Shown in pieces: positions 24,353 to 32,162 of a DNA stretch of 64,000 nt. Both the position numbers and the translations under genes were made by a program. Source of the stretch: Shouchella oshimensis (GTDB lineage: Bacteria > Bacillota > Bacilli > Bacillales > Bacillaceae_D). Position 1 is the stretch's first letter. The number at the start of each line of letters is the position of its first letter. Below the pieces are notes generated by a model, which searched no databases, was not told where the DNA came from, and saw only the letters and a program-made list of their open reading frames with translations. The stretch covers positions 734,707 to 798,706 of the forward strand of contig NZ_KV917380.1 of assembly GCF_002019765.1 (NCBI RefSeq), given 5' to 3'.

Positions 24353-25339
24353 TTGACTGCGGAGCTTTTATTTACATCTAAAACAATTGGTCTTCCGACA
24401 ACAGCACAAATGAATGAGCTACTCGCTGTTCACGGGCTAGGAACGCTACGTAGCTTTAATGAAACCAAGGAAGGCGCCATGAAGCAGACATTGTCTATAG
24501 TGTCTACTAAGGGAGAATGGATTGTAAAAGGAAATCCCGTCTATGAAGGACAGTTAGAGGAAGAAAAGTATGTTATTGATTGTTTAGCGGGAAAAACGTC
24601 TCTCCAAGTGCCAACTCCTTATATTGTTCATCACGATCCAACTATTCTAGGATTTGCTTATAGCATCATGCCAAAAATGAAAGGAATACATCTTCATGAT
24701 GTAGCGGAAAAATTGATAGTGGCGGATCATTCTGCTATTGCTAGATCGTTAGCAGGTGTATTAAAAGAAATGCATGAATGGAAAAGCTTATCGTATGGTC
24801 AGCTCCATCCTCTTAATCATACGATCGAACCTTTTCATTCTAGTTATAAAGACTGGCTCTTTAACCGAATCGTTCATTGGTTCCATGACGCAAAGAAGTA
24901 TTCAACCTTAACAGAAGGAGATGAACGTTGGTTATATGGAGAGCTGAGAAGAGCTAACGATGTTTTTTCTAAGATGAATGACCCGTGTTTTATTATGGGT
25001 GACGTTAAACCTGGAAACTTCCTAATAGATCAACTAGAAGGGCAATGGGCAATAAGTGGATTATTTGATTTTACAAATAGTTATTTTGCAGATTCGTTAG
25101 TAGATTTAACGAAAATGACCCTTTTTTATCAGAGGCATGACCTAGTAGACATTGCAAACCAATTTATAGCTGAATACACTACCGGACAACCACTAGTAGA
25201 GGTTCAGCTTCGTTTGCGCATTCACTTGTTACACCAACTTGTACTAGATTGGGGTTATTTCCATGCGATGGGTCAACCCATTGATGCATCGTTCGAAAAA
25301 TGGGTGAGGACCGTTTTTATTCATTTGCAACTGGAGTGA
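24353..25339 (+). CDS. Aminoglycoside phosphotransferase-like kinase
   Basis: A 328-residue protein with the APH/choline-kinase fold. The catalytic loop reads IMGDVKPGNFLID (Brenner-type HxDxxxxN variant with Asp and Asn retained) and the magnesium motif reads GLFDFTNSYFAD. The N-lobe has an ATP-binding lysine candidate in EWIVKGNP. The start is uncertain: AAGGATGTGA is best spaced for TTG at 24353, while GTG at 24344 overlaps it. Members phosphorylate antibiotics, amino sugars, choline or similar small molecules; the substrate cannot be told. A GNAT enzyme and a methyltransferase follow, forming a small set of modifying enzymes. Confidence 0.72.
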   Translation: MTAELLFTSKTIGLPTTAQMNELLAVHGLGTLRSFNETKEGAMKQTLSIVSTKGEWIVKGNPVYEGQLEEEKYVIDCLAGKTSLQVPTPYIVHHDPTILGFAYSIMPKMKGIHLHDVAEKLIVADHSAIARSLAGVLKEMHEWKSLSYGQLHPLNHTIEPFHSSYKDWLFNRIVHWFHDAKKYSTLTEGDERWLYGELRRANDVFSKMNDPCFIMGDVKPGNFLIDQLEGQWAISGLFDFTNSYFADSLVDLTKMTLFYQRHDLVDIANQFIAEYTTGQPLVEVQLRLRIHLLHQLVLDWGYFHAMGQPIDASFEKWVRTVFIHLQLE

Positions 25340-25409
25340 TTAGGAGAAACCGAATGTTTATGCCTATATACTGGGATGTAAGACGGTCAGTTGGAGGTTC
25401 TAGTCATAC

Positions 25410-25442
25410 GACCTCGTTGTATTCGAGGTCACGATCTATACT
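25410..25442 (+). promoter_or_regulatory. Inverted repeat overlapping possible promoter of GNAT gene
   Basis: GACCTCG (25410-25416) and CGAGGTC (25424-25430) form a 7-bp inverted repeat with a 7-base gap. It lies just upstream of TATACT (25437-25442), where the -35 should be. It may be an operator or a small hairpin; no T-tract follows. Confidence 0.35.
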
Positions 25443-25459
25443 GTAAAGGAAGGTGTGAA

Positions 25460-25978
25460 ATGAACGTTCAGTTAATAAGAGCAGAAGTGGAACAGCGTCA
25501 GATACTTTCAAATTTAGTGCAGTTTTATTTGCACGATTTTTCATCGTATATTGATTTAGATGTAGAATCGAACGGCCGCTATACGGATTATCCTCTACTC
25601 GATTATTGGACAAAGCCTAAGCATGATCCGTACTTTGTGATTGTGGATAATTGTTACGCAGGTTTTGTTCTTGTTAAACAGATTGAGATTAGGCAACGAC
25701 CTTATCATTCGATCGCAGAATTCTTTATTATGAGGAAGTATCGGCGACAGGGTTTAGGTAGACTGGTTGCTAGACAGATCTTCCAAGATTATGAAGGGCG
25801 TTGGCATGTTTCGCAATTAAAAGAGAATCAACCTGCGCAAACGTTTTGGAGAAAAGTCATTGAGGAATGGACAGACGGTGAATTTACTGAACACATTGGA
25901 GTGAGAAAAATTACGCACTTTTTCAATCAATACATCTGTGAGGTGGAGAGTGAATGTTTTCCGAGTATGGAAAGTTAA
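25460..25978 (+). CDS. GNAT-family N-acetyltransferase
   Basis: A 172-residue GNAT domain. The acetyl-CoA site reads FFIMRKYRRQGLGRLVARQIFQ, a clear motif A, with motif B around ENQPAQTFWRKVIEEW. The ATG at 25460 lies after AAGGAAGGTG; the frame extends to 25391 without a site. The 3' end overlaps the methyltransferase gene by 25 bases, so the two are translationally linked. The substrate is unknown. Confidence 0.85.
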   Translation: MNVQLIRAEVEQRQILSNLVQFYLHDFSSYIDLDVESNGRYTDYPLLDYWTKPKHDPYFVIVDNCYAGFVLVKQIEIRQRPYHSIAEFFIMRKYRRQGLGRLVARQIFQDYEGRWHVSQLKENQPAQTFWRKVIEEWTDGEFTEHIGVRKITHFFNQYICEVESECFPSMES

Positions 25979-26712
25979 GTACGCAATTTTATGAGGCAAC
26001 AAAACCAATTGGGTTTTCAATGTCTGGGGATATTGAGTTTTATCAGCAGCGATTAGCAGGCACTACAGGCAGAATATTAGAAGCAGGTGTTGGAACTGGT
26101 AGAATGCTTATTCCGCTTCTAGAGAATGGCTTATGTGTGGATGGTGTAGATGCATCAAACGATATGCTCGCTTTATGTAGAGAGCATTGTGAGAAACGAA
26201 ACCTTCATCCATTTCTCATGACACAGAGGCTTGAAGAATTGGAGTTACCTCACACGTATGAGGCGATTATAATGCCTACGGGCTCTTTTGCTCTATTAAA
26301 TGGCCGAAAAAATGCAATGCAAACGTTAATGCGCTTCAATCGACATCTCTCACCTGGTGGCCGGATTTTGATTGATTTGGGTTTTCCTAAGGTGTTTTCA
26401 GAAGACAGCCAATCGTTAAGAACAGTTGAACTCAGTGATAAAGAAGGAATTACCCTCTCTGTTTATGAGGTGGAACTGAACTGGATAGACCAATATTCAC
26501 TTACCTATTTAACCTACCGGAAGTGGCGATCTGGTAAAGAGGTTGATACAGAGTTGCAACAATTTAAGGTACATTGGTACGGAGTGAAAGAATTTACATA
26601 TATGCTTAAAGAAGCTGGATTTACATCTATACAAATGTCGGCGGACTATCTTCATGATAAAGCTCCATCGAAGGAAACATCGCTTATTACGTTTGAAGCG
26701 ATACGTCGTTAA
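25954..26712 (+). CDS. SAM-dependent methyltransferase
   Basis: A 252-residue class I methyltransferase. Motif I is ILEAGVGTGRMLIPLL (about 41-56), the acidic residue closing on the ribose is in VDGVDASNDMLAL, and SPGGRILIDLG is the post-motif III strand. The C-terminal part (VHWYGVKEFTYMLKEAGF) is typical of small-molecule methyltransferases. GTGGAGAG precedes the ATG, inside the end of the GNAT gene. The substrate is unknown; coupling to the GNAT gene suggests a shared pathway. Confidence 0.83.
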   Translation: MFSEYGKLSTQFYEATKPIGFSMSGDIEFYQQRLAGTTGRILEAGVGTGRMLIPLLENGLCVDGVDASNDMLALCREHCEKRNLHPFLMTQRLEELELPHTYEAIIMPTGSFALLNGRKNAMQTLMRFNRHLSPGGRILIDLGFPKVFSEDSQSLRTVELSDKEGITLSVYEVELNWIDQYSLTYLTYRKWRSGKEVDTELQQFKVHWYGVKEFTYMLKEAGFTSIQMSADYLHDKAPSKETSLITFEAIRR

Positions 26713-26765
26713 TTGTAGTTTTTCATCATTTTTATCTAAAAGATAGTGAACATCTTCGTCTAAAA

Positions 26766-26809
26766 CAAAAAAGCACATATAGGGATTTGCTCCTTATAAT
26801 GTGCTTTTT
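26766..26809. terminator. Bidirectional terminator between methyltransferase and LPMO genes
   Basis: AAGCACATATAGGG pairs with TCCTTATAATGTGCTT with one bulge. A-rich and T-rich flanks lie on both sides, so it serves both convergent genes. Confidence 0.8.
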
Positions 26810-26833
26810 ATAATAGGGGGATAAGTAAAAGCG

Positions 26834-27628
26834 TTAGCGGATAAGCTCCCAAACATCGGCACGACCAGGAGTTTCACCACGCGTCCACCATTTTGCACGG
26901 TATACTTGACCGTTGTGTGTCACATAGTCACCGCCAACGTATGTTGCAGTTGACGTCCAAGCAGGGTATGCAGGTGGCTGTTCTGGTGAACCAGGGTCTG
27001 GATTTGGAGTAGGATTACTTCCACCACTGAATTGAGCGTCAATTACTTGGTAGAACGCATTTACAGTATCTGCCACGTCCCAAACACCAAGAATGACATG
27101 ATAACCTGAGCGCTCAGGCACAGTTAACTGATGACTTACTTTCTGTCCTGGACGAGCACCGCCATCAAATTTTTCATAGAATGGAACAAGTTCAAATTGA
27201 TCGCGCGTTAATGGCTGATTAGGGTTCCAGTTTGGTTTCGTAATATAATAATGCCATTTTGCTGTTGAATGCATTGCTGTTAGATGCCATCCAAACGTTT
27301 GATACCCACTATTCATGTTTACTTTAGACCAACGATTCGAAGATTGAGCATCTAGTTGTGGAAAAACGCCCCCAGCAGATGCAATCTGTCCATCTGGAAT
27401 ACTTGCACCAGGGAATCCTTTCGGCGCTTCTAAACTTTGCGGTTCATAAATGACGCCACCGCAATCTGTGTTTACGCGTTCGGCACATAATAACGCTCTA
27501 GACTTGGGAGATTCAATGTAGCCATGTGCACTTGCCGATTCTGCGTTTGCGAAAACAAACAAAGCAGATGCAAGTACAGTGAAACCAATTGACTGAAGAA
27601 ACGAGTGACCTTTCTTTTTACCAATCAA
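26834..27628 (-). CDS. Chitin-active lytic polysaccharide monooxygenase (AA10) with CBM5/12
   Basis: A 264-residue secreted copper enzyme starting at TTG after AAGGAGG. The signal peptide ends SASA, leaving His35 (HGYIESPKSR) as the mature N-terminus that forms the histidine brace with His120 (LTAMHST). The AA10 domain spans about 35-205, then a Pro-rich linker, then a C-terminal chitin-binding CBM5/12 module (about 222-264, AWTSTATYVGGDYV...YRAKWWTRGE). It oxidatively cleaves crystalline chitin outside the cell. The same module type appears twice in the secreted 5'-nucleotidase at 32.2 kb. The gene stands alone. Confidence 0.93.
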   Translation of the reverse strand: MIGKKKGHSFLQSIGFTVLASALFVFANAESASAHGYIESPKSRALLCAERVNTDCGGVIYEPQSLEAPKGFPGASIPDGQIASAGGVFPQLDAQSSNRWSKVNMNSGYQTFGWHLTAMHSTAKWHYYITKPNWNPNQPLTRDQFELVPFYEKFDGGARPGQKVSHQLTVPERSGYHVILGVWDVADTVNAFYQVIDAQFSGGSNPTPNPDPGSPEQPPAYPAWTSTATYVGGDYVTHNGQVYRAKWWTRGETPGRADVWELIR

Positions 27629-27962
27629 ACGAACTCCTCCTTTTTGTTCGCAAGTTCTGCTTGCGTACCTTCATTGTAACGATGTGTATTTAAAAAGAAA
27701 TTGGGAAATGAGCTAGTCACTTTTTAAGGAAAAGAGGAAAAAATGAAGTAAATCGCAAATAATTAATAGAATAATCCGATAATAAAGTGCGAATGACCGG
27801 TGAGAAAGTGCTTTTTTCATTCGTAAATAGGGAAGCAAAAAACCGATTTTTCTTAATTAATCTGACTAGAAGACATAGTAATGTTCGTTTATGGTCAAAA
27901 GAGCAGCCTATCTTATTTTCTTCTATAAGAAATTTTCATGTTGGGAAATGACTTCAAAAAAA

Positions 27963-27992
27963 TTGACAGTTTTAAAGAAAGGGACAAATAAT
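27963..27992 (+). promoter_or_regulatory. Orphan sigma-A promoter
   Basis: TTGACA (27963-27968) and AATAAT (27987-27992) with an 18-base spacer, pointing into a region without genes. Confidence 0.5.
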
Positions 27993-28370
27993 TTATTTTT
28001 TCAGTGGAAAAATAAATTAAAAACCCTCACTAACTAGAAATAAAGACGTGTGTCAGAAAAAATAGAGCGCTTACATGTGAGTATCAATGATTGTTTTTAA
28101 ATGAACCACCATTTTCCCAACAAAGATCATGCGAAATGAGCGCTTATTCGACATTTATCACCTAAATTTCGACAAAAACAATTTTAAAATGAGGGTTGGT
28201 CAGTTGAGTACAGTAACGTACTAAAGAAAAAAGGATAGATGCAAGGAGTGTACTGCTAAATATATCCCAATACGATCTTATCGAAGCCTATGCTAGAATA
28301 AATATAACGAAAAGCTAATGCAGAATGTTTTTCGAACGAACGAATCATTTGTCATCCCCCCTTATTGGAA

Positions 28371-28397
28371 TGCTCTGGAGATACCAGAGTATTTTTT
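28371..28397 (+). terminator. Orphan plus-strand terminator
   Basis: TGCTCTGG / CCAGAGTA, 8 bp with a 5-base loop, then TTTTTT. The nearest plus-strand gene upstream is more than 1.6 kb away beyond an opposing gene, so it probably ends an untranslated RNA. Confidence 0.65.
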
Positions 28398-28401
28398 ATG
28401 G

Positions 28402-28428
28402 AAAAATCCCTCCAACAAATGAAGGGAT
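28402..28428 (-). terminator. Terminator of lafA-lafB-flippase operon
   Basis: On the minus strand ATCCCTTCA pairs with TGGAGGGAT (one G-U) around a 5-base loop, followed by TTTTTCC. It begins at the stop codon of the membrane protein gene. Confidence 0.75.
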
Positions 28429-29459
28429 TATGGCTGATCCAAGACCTCTTTTGCGCGCGTCTTCTTTCTGCGTATCCCTCTCATTGTCAAGCCAACCCCA
28501 ATAACGACTGAACTATAGGCAGTGATTATACGCCAAAATAACATACTTAAAATCAATTTTTCTTCATCCATAAACGAACGAAAGACGGCTGAGAACGTCA
28601 TTTCAGCTGCGCCGCTTCCTCCGGGTGTTGGAATAATAGACGCAAACATCATCACAAACGAATGAAAAGTAGAGCTAGTAAAAAGAGAGAGACGGATAGA
28701 AAATGCTTGAAACACAAAATAGGGAATGATGAAAAAAAAGCCTAGTTGCATGAATGTATAGAGCATTCCTATCATAAGGGCTTGTTTATGATGGATGAAA
28801 TAGAGACTTTGTAGATGAAACTGCTCTAAAAATTGATCTAATTTTTGCTGCCACACATGTGCCGTTTCTTTTTTCACCCATCCAACAGGCTTAAGAAGCA
28901 ACTCGCCTAACACTCTTGCTGTTCGTTGGTGAAATAGCACAAGGGTTAACCCAATTATGATACTTGCATGAACAATATAGCCAATAACAATAAAATACCC
29001 CATGCTTGGTAAAGTAGAAAACAGGCTTTTATAGCCAAAACTTAAAAACAGAGTAAAGCTCAAGACAAGCCCAATCTGAAATAATAAAAACTTCATTAAT
29101 AATAGAGAGGTAGCGCTCCCGCTGTGATGACCTCGCTTTACTAATACATACAGTTGTGCAGGTTGCCCCCCAGTTGCAAGAGGCGTTATTTGGTTAAAGA
29201 ACTGACCGATTAACGTTGTATGCATAGCTGTTTTGAAGGATAGTGCTTGCTTATTAGATGCTGACAGCCAAATAAGGCTCAATGCTTCAAATAGCCAGCT
29301 TAGACCCATACATAAAAACGCAAGTAGAAGCCAAATGCTATTCATATTTTGAAGTCCTACTAACAAAACCGACCGATCAATATTTTTTGCAAGTAACCAG
29401 ACCGACAGAATACTAATAAACAAAACAATGCTGAGCTGAATAGCTTGTTTTTTAGGCAT
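28428..29459 (-). CDS. Flippase-like membrane protein (UPF0104, MprF-N-like)
   Basis: A 343-residue membrane protein with about eight segments, of the family related to the flippase half of MprF (lysylphosphatidylglycerol synthase TM region). Signature segments are QITPLATGGQPAQLYVL and SIIPTPGGSGAAEMTF. The ATG at 29459 gives a normal N-terminus but lacks a good ribosome-binding site; TTG at 29474 has GGAG close by. It overlaps the end of lafB, so translation is coupled. The same three-gene order (lafA, lafB, UPF0104) is known in Listeria. It may move glycolipid across the membrane, which is inference. Confidence 0.8.
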   Translation of the reverse strand: MPKKQAIQLSIVLFISILSVWLLAKNIDRSVLLVGLQNMNSIWLLLAFLCMGLSWLFEALSLIWLSASNKQALSFKTAMHTTLIGQFFNQITPLATGGQPAQLYVLVKRGHHSGSATSLLLMKFLLFQIGLVLSFTLFLSFGYKSLFSTLPSMGYFIVIGYIVHASIIIGLTLVLFHQRTARVLGELLLKPVGWVKKETAHVWQQKLDQFLEQFHLQSLYFIHHKQALMIGMLYTFMQLGFFFIIPYFVFQAFSIRLSLFTSSTFHSFVMMFASIIPTPGGSGAAEMTFSAVFRSFMDEEKLILSMLFWRIITAYSSVVIGVGLTMRGIRRKKTRAKEVLDQP

Positions 29460-30480
29460 GAGAGGAGGAGGCAACTACTCCGTGTACATCTCTGTAAAAC
29501 TGGTTCCAAACAGTTGTTAATCGTTCTTCGGAATAGACATAAGCTCCTTTTTTAGATAAGTTCCGCGCGTGTTGGTAATAGTGGTTATCTTCTCGAAGTC
29601 GGTCTATTTGTTCAATAAAGCTCTTGTTAGAGTCACCGGTAACATAGTAGTCAAATAAGATGTCTTCATATAATGCTAAATCTCTTAATAAAAGAGGCTT
29701 TTCGCAGCTCATTGCCTCTAAAATCGTCATCGGAAAAAGTTCATTGTAAGATGGCGAGAAAAATAAATTACAAGCATTGTAATACGCTTGCATGCTTTCT
29801 CTAGGTACAATTCCTGGAAAATGGACGTTGGTAGGTGGCTGATCGACATAGGCTTTTAATTCGTGGTATCCAGCTGTTAACTTACCGAATGAAAAGCCGC
29901 CTGCCCAAATAAAGTGAATGTCTGGTCGTTGGCTTGCTACATCTAGAAAATCTTTTACTCCTTTTCGATGTTGGATTTGACCTGCCCCTAAAACGACGAA
30001 TGCATCTTCGGGTATCCCAAGTTCAGTTCGAACGGTGCTTTTTTTACTCGCAGAAAAAGAGCTTCTAGAAACGAAATTAGGAATGTAGTGAATTTTGTTT
30101 TGATCCAATCCTAAAGCTACTAATTTTGGTATAAAACTTGGATTCACCACAATCAAATCATCCATTCTTTTGTAGAATGACACCATGTAATGATAAAAAA
30201 GAGCGCGTATCGGTTTAGGCAATGAAAGGCTTTCGTCTACTGTTTCAGGTAGAAAATGAACATAGCCAACTTTAACCCCGGTTCTCTTGAAGAACGTGGT
30301 TAAGAAAAAGCGAAAATCAATCGTATGATAATGCGTAATATCAGAACGTCGAAATCGATTAATTGCTAGATCGTAACTTTGCTCCGTTTGGGATTGGAGG
30401 AGGTTAATCAACTCTCGATACGCCGAGGCAACTCCTTGCCCTTTCACTTTCTCTGCCGATGATAGCATAGTCACTTTCAT
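29452..30480 (-). CDS. lafB: Glycolipid glycosyltransferase LafB-like (GT4)
   Basis: A 342-residue GT-B fold enzyme. GAGQIQHRKGVKDF is the nucleotide-binding start of the C-domain, and ELFPMTILEAMSCEKP carries the EX7E motif. Overall pattern and length match the LafB/diglucosyl- or galactosylglucosyl-diacylglycerol synthases that add the second sugar to glucosyl-diacylglycerol. Its start ATG shares one base with the lafA stop (TAATG). The product would anchor lipoteichoic acid. The identity of the second sugar (glucose or galactose) cannot be read from sequence. Confidence 0.82.
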   Translation of the reverse strand: MKVTMLSSAEKVKGQGVASAYRELINLLQSQTEQSYDLAINRFRRSDITHYHTIDFRFFLTTFFKRTGVKVGYVHFLPETVDESLSLPKPIRALFYHYMVSFYKRMDDLIVVNPSFIPKLVALGLDQNKIHYIPNFVSRSSFSASKKSTVRTELGIPEDAFVVLGAGQIQHRKGVKDFLDVASQRPDIHFIWAGGFSFGKLTAGYHELKAYVDQPPTNVHFPGIVPRESMQAYYNACNLFFSPSYNELFPMTILEAMSCEKPLLLRDLALYEDILFDYYVTGDSNKSFIEQIDRLREDNHYYQHARNLSKKGAYVYSEERLTTVWNQFYRDVHGVVASSSHA

Positions 30481-31703
30481 TATGATGACCTCCTCATTCG
30501 ATATAACGCTGATATCGCTTTCTTATCAGTAGATTGCTGCAATGTGTTGGCGAATAAATGGGTGCGGTAAATCGCTTCGATTTTTTTACCAAATGCTTTG
30601 GCAGAAATCGATTCAACAAATTGACCACTCTTCAGTTGAACAGCTACCCGCTCACCTTTTTGTTGAAAGATTTTGTCTAGCAATGGAGCTAGGTCATCGT
30701 CATTTTCAAAGATGTAGCCTGTTTCGTTGTGCACAATCGCCTGTTGAATACTTGGATCTGCTTTGGCGACAACAACACATCCTGCTGCCATTGCTTCAAA
30801 ATAGGTTAAACCTTGAGCCTCAGTAGTGGATGCACTAACGAAAAGGTCACAGAGTTGATAATAAATATGAACCTCTTCCCAACAAACTGCACCAACGAAT
30901 TGAACATCATCTTCAATAGCGAGAGTCTTTGTCAGCTTCTTTAGGGATGTCTTATGCGGACCATCACCAACCAAAAGGAGTTTAATGGGTGAATGGCACT
31001 TTTTTGAATGATGAACAGCATGGAGTAAAGCGTCTATATTCTTCTCTTCTGCCAAACGACCAACGGAGACGATGACCCGATCTTCGGGCAAGATATTCAG
31101 TTTTTTACGAAGAATAGCAGCTTGAAACATGGATTCCTCCGTTCGTTTAAACCTGTCGACATTAATCCCCGTAGGAATAACCCCAATAGGAGATTGGACG
31201 TTGTATCCATGTAACGTTCGCTTTACTTTACTCGTTGGTGCAATGACACGATCCGCTTTGTGACAAAACCATTTTGTCATCCAACCGACCATTTTAGGCG
31301 TTAACAGCTTTCCTCTAGCAACGTAATGTAAGTAATCCTCATACATCGTGTGATAAGTGTGTAAGAAAGGAAGCTTATGTTTGTGAGCAATGTATTTTCC
31401 TAAATAGCCCATTGTAAATTCGGTTTGGGTATGAATAAGGTCAATGTCATAGCGTTTAATAAGCTTTGATGCTTTTCTTATTCCACGGTAAGCAAGATGT
31501 CTCTCTGGAATAATGGTGGATGATACACTTGGAAAACGGAAGACTTTCCCAGATTCTGTTTCTATGTTTGCTTGTTTATCTTCAGAAGTAAAGATGAAGA
31601 CGTTATGACCACGAGCCGTTAATTCAAGATCAAGTGTTGCAATAGAAGTAGCAACGCCACTAATTTGTGGAAAATAAGTGTCAGTAAAAATTCCAATATT
31701 CAC
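30480..31703 (-). CDS. lafA: 1,2-diacylglycerol 3-alpha-glucosyltransferase LafA-like (GT4)
   Basis: A 407-residue peripheral membrane GT4 enzyme, start GTG after AGGAGGGG. The N-terminus IGIFTDTYFPQISGVATSI is highly typical of LafA/DGlcDAG synthases. The donor domain starts ISVGRLAEEKNI and ends in EAQGLTYFEAMAAG (EX7E). It transfers glucose to diacylglycerol on the cytoplasmic face, the first step to the glycolipid anchor of lipoteichoic acid. It heads the lafA-lafB-flippase operon. Confidence 0.87.
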   Translation of the reverse strand: MNIGIFTDTYFPQISGVATSIATLDLELTARGHNVFIFTSEDKQANIETESGKVFRFPSVSSTIIPERHLAYRGIRKASKLIKRYDIDLIHTQTEFTMGYLGKYIAHKHKLPFLHTYHTMYEDYLHYVARGKLLTPKMVGWMTKWFCHKADRVIAPTSKVKRTLHGYNVQSPIGVIPTGINVDRFKRTEESMFQAAILRKKLNILPEDRVIVSVGRLAEEKNIDALLHAVHHSKKCHSPIKLLLVGDGPHKTSLKKLTKTLAIEDDVQFVGAVCWEEVHIYYQLCDLFVSASTTEAQGLTYFEAMAAGCVVVAKADPSIQQAIVHNETGYIFENDDDLAPLLDKIFQQKGERVAVQLKSGQFVESISAKAFGKKIEAIYRTHLFANTLQQSTDKKAISALYRMRRSS

Positions 31704-32162
31704 AGTAACCCCTCCTGTCTTTAATGATGATTATGAATAAAAGCAAGGCGAATTCATGCTGGCTAAACGAAAGTAGAAGAATGTATTTAATTATACGAGG
31801 TTTCTTACAAGTAAATGGGTATTGGCTTATTTCTTTAGAAAAACTTAAGAAATAGAGTCAATTTGTTCGTTCGTTACTAACGTTATCACGATGATCATGC
31901 AGCTGAACCGAGCGGAAGAATGAATGTGCATACGACTCTAGCCGTATTTTTCTAAAGAATAGGAAGGAATCTAGGACTATAAAAGATGTTTTCTCCCATT
32001 TTTTCACTTCATTCACAACAGAATTATAGATCTTTTTTACCTTATTACATGTTTTACAAAAATATTAGTGATTTCGACAATATTGGTCGTCATTTTTTGC
32101 TACTCTTAAAGAGTCTACGGACAAGTGTTAAGTATCGATTTCATTGAGGAGGAACATCAAGG
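31704..32162. other. Divergent intergenic region, no gene seen
   Basis: A spacer of about 460 bases between lafA and the 5'-nucleotidase gene. It should contain both promoters, but no unambiguous -35/-10 pair or operator was recognised. TTACAT/TTACAA motifs near 32045-32062 look only superficially like PhoP half-sites. Confidence 0.5.

Larger units (their letters stand above)
27629..28427. other. 800-bp intergenic region with orphan promoter and terminator
   Basis: A long AT-rich spacer with no credible ORF. It holds the LPMO upstream region, a consensus plus-strand promoter at 27963-27992 and an intrinsic plus-strand terminator at 28371-28397 with no gene between them. A small untranslated RNA is possible. 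Confidence 0.5.

Noticed and set aside
32040-32070. PhoP (Pho box) operator before the 5'-nucleotidase gene
   Set aside because: TTACAT and TTACAA motifs do not have the 11-base spacing of Bacillus Pho boxes.
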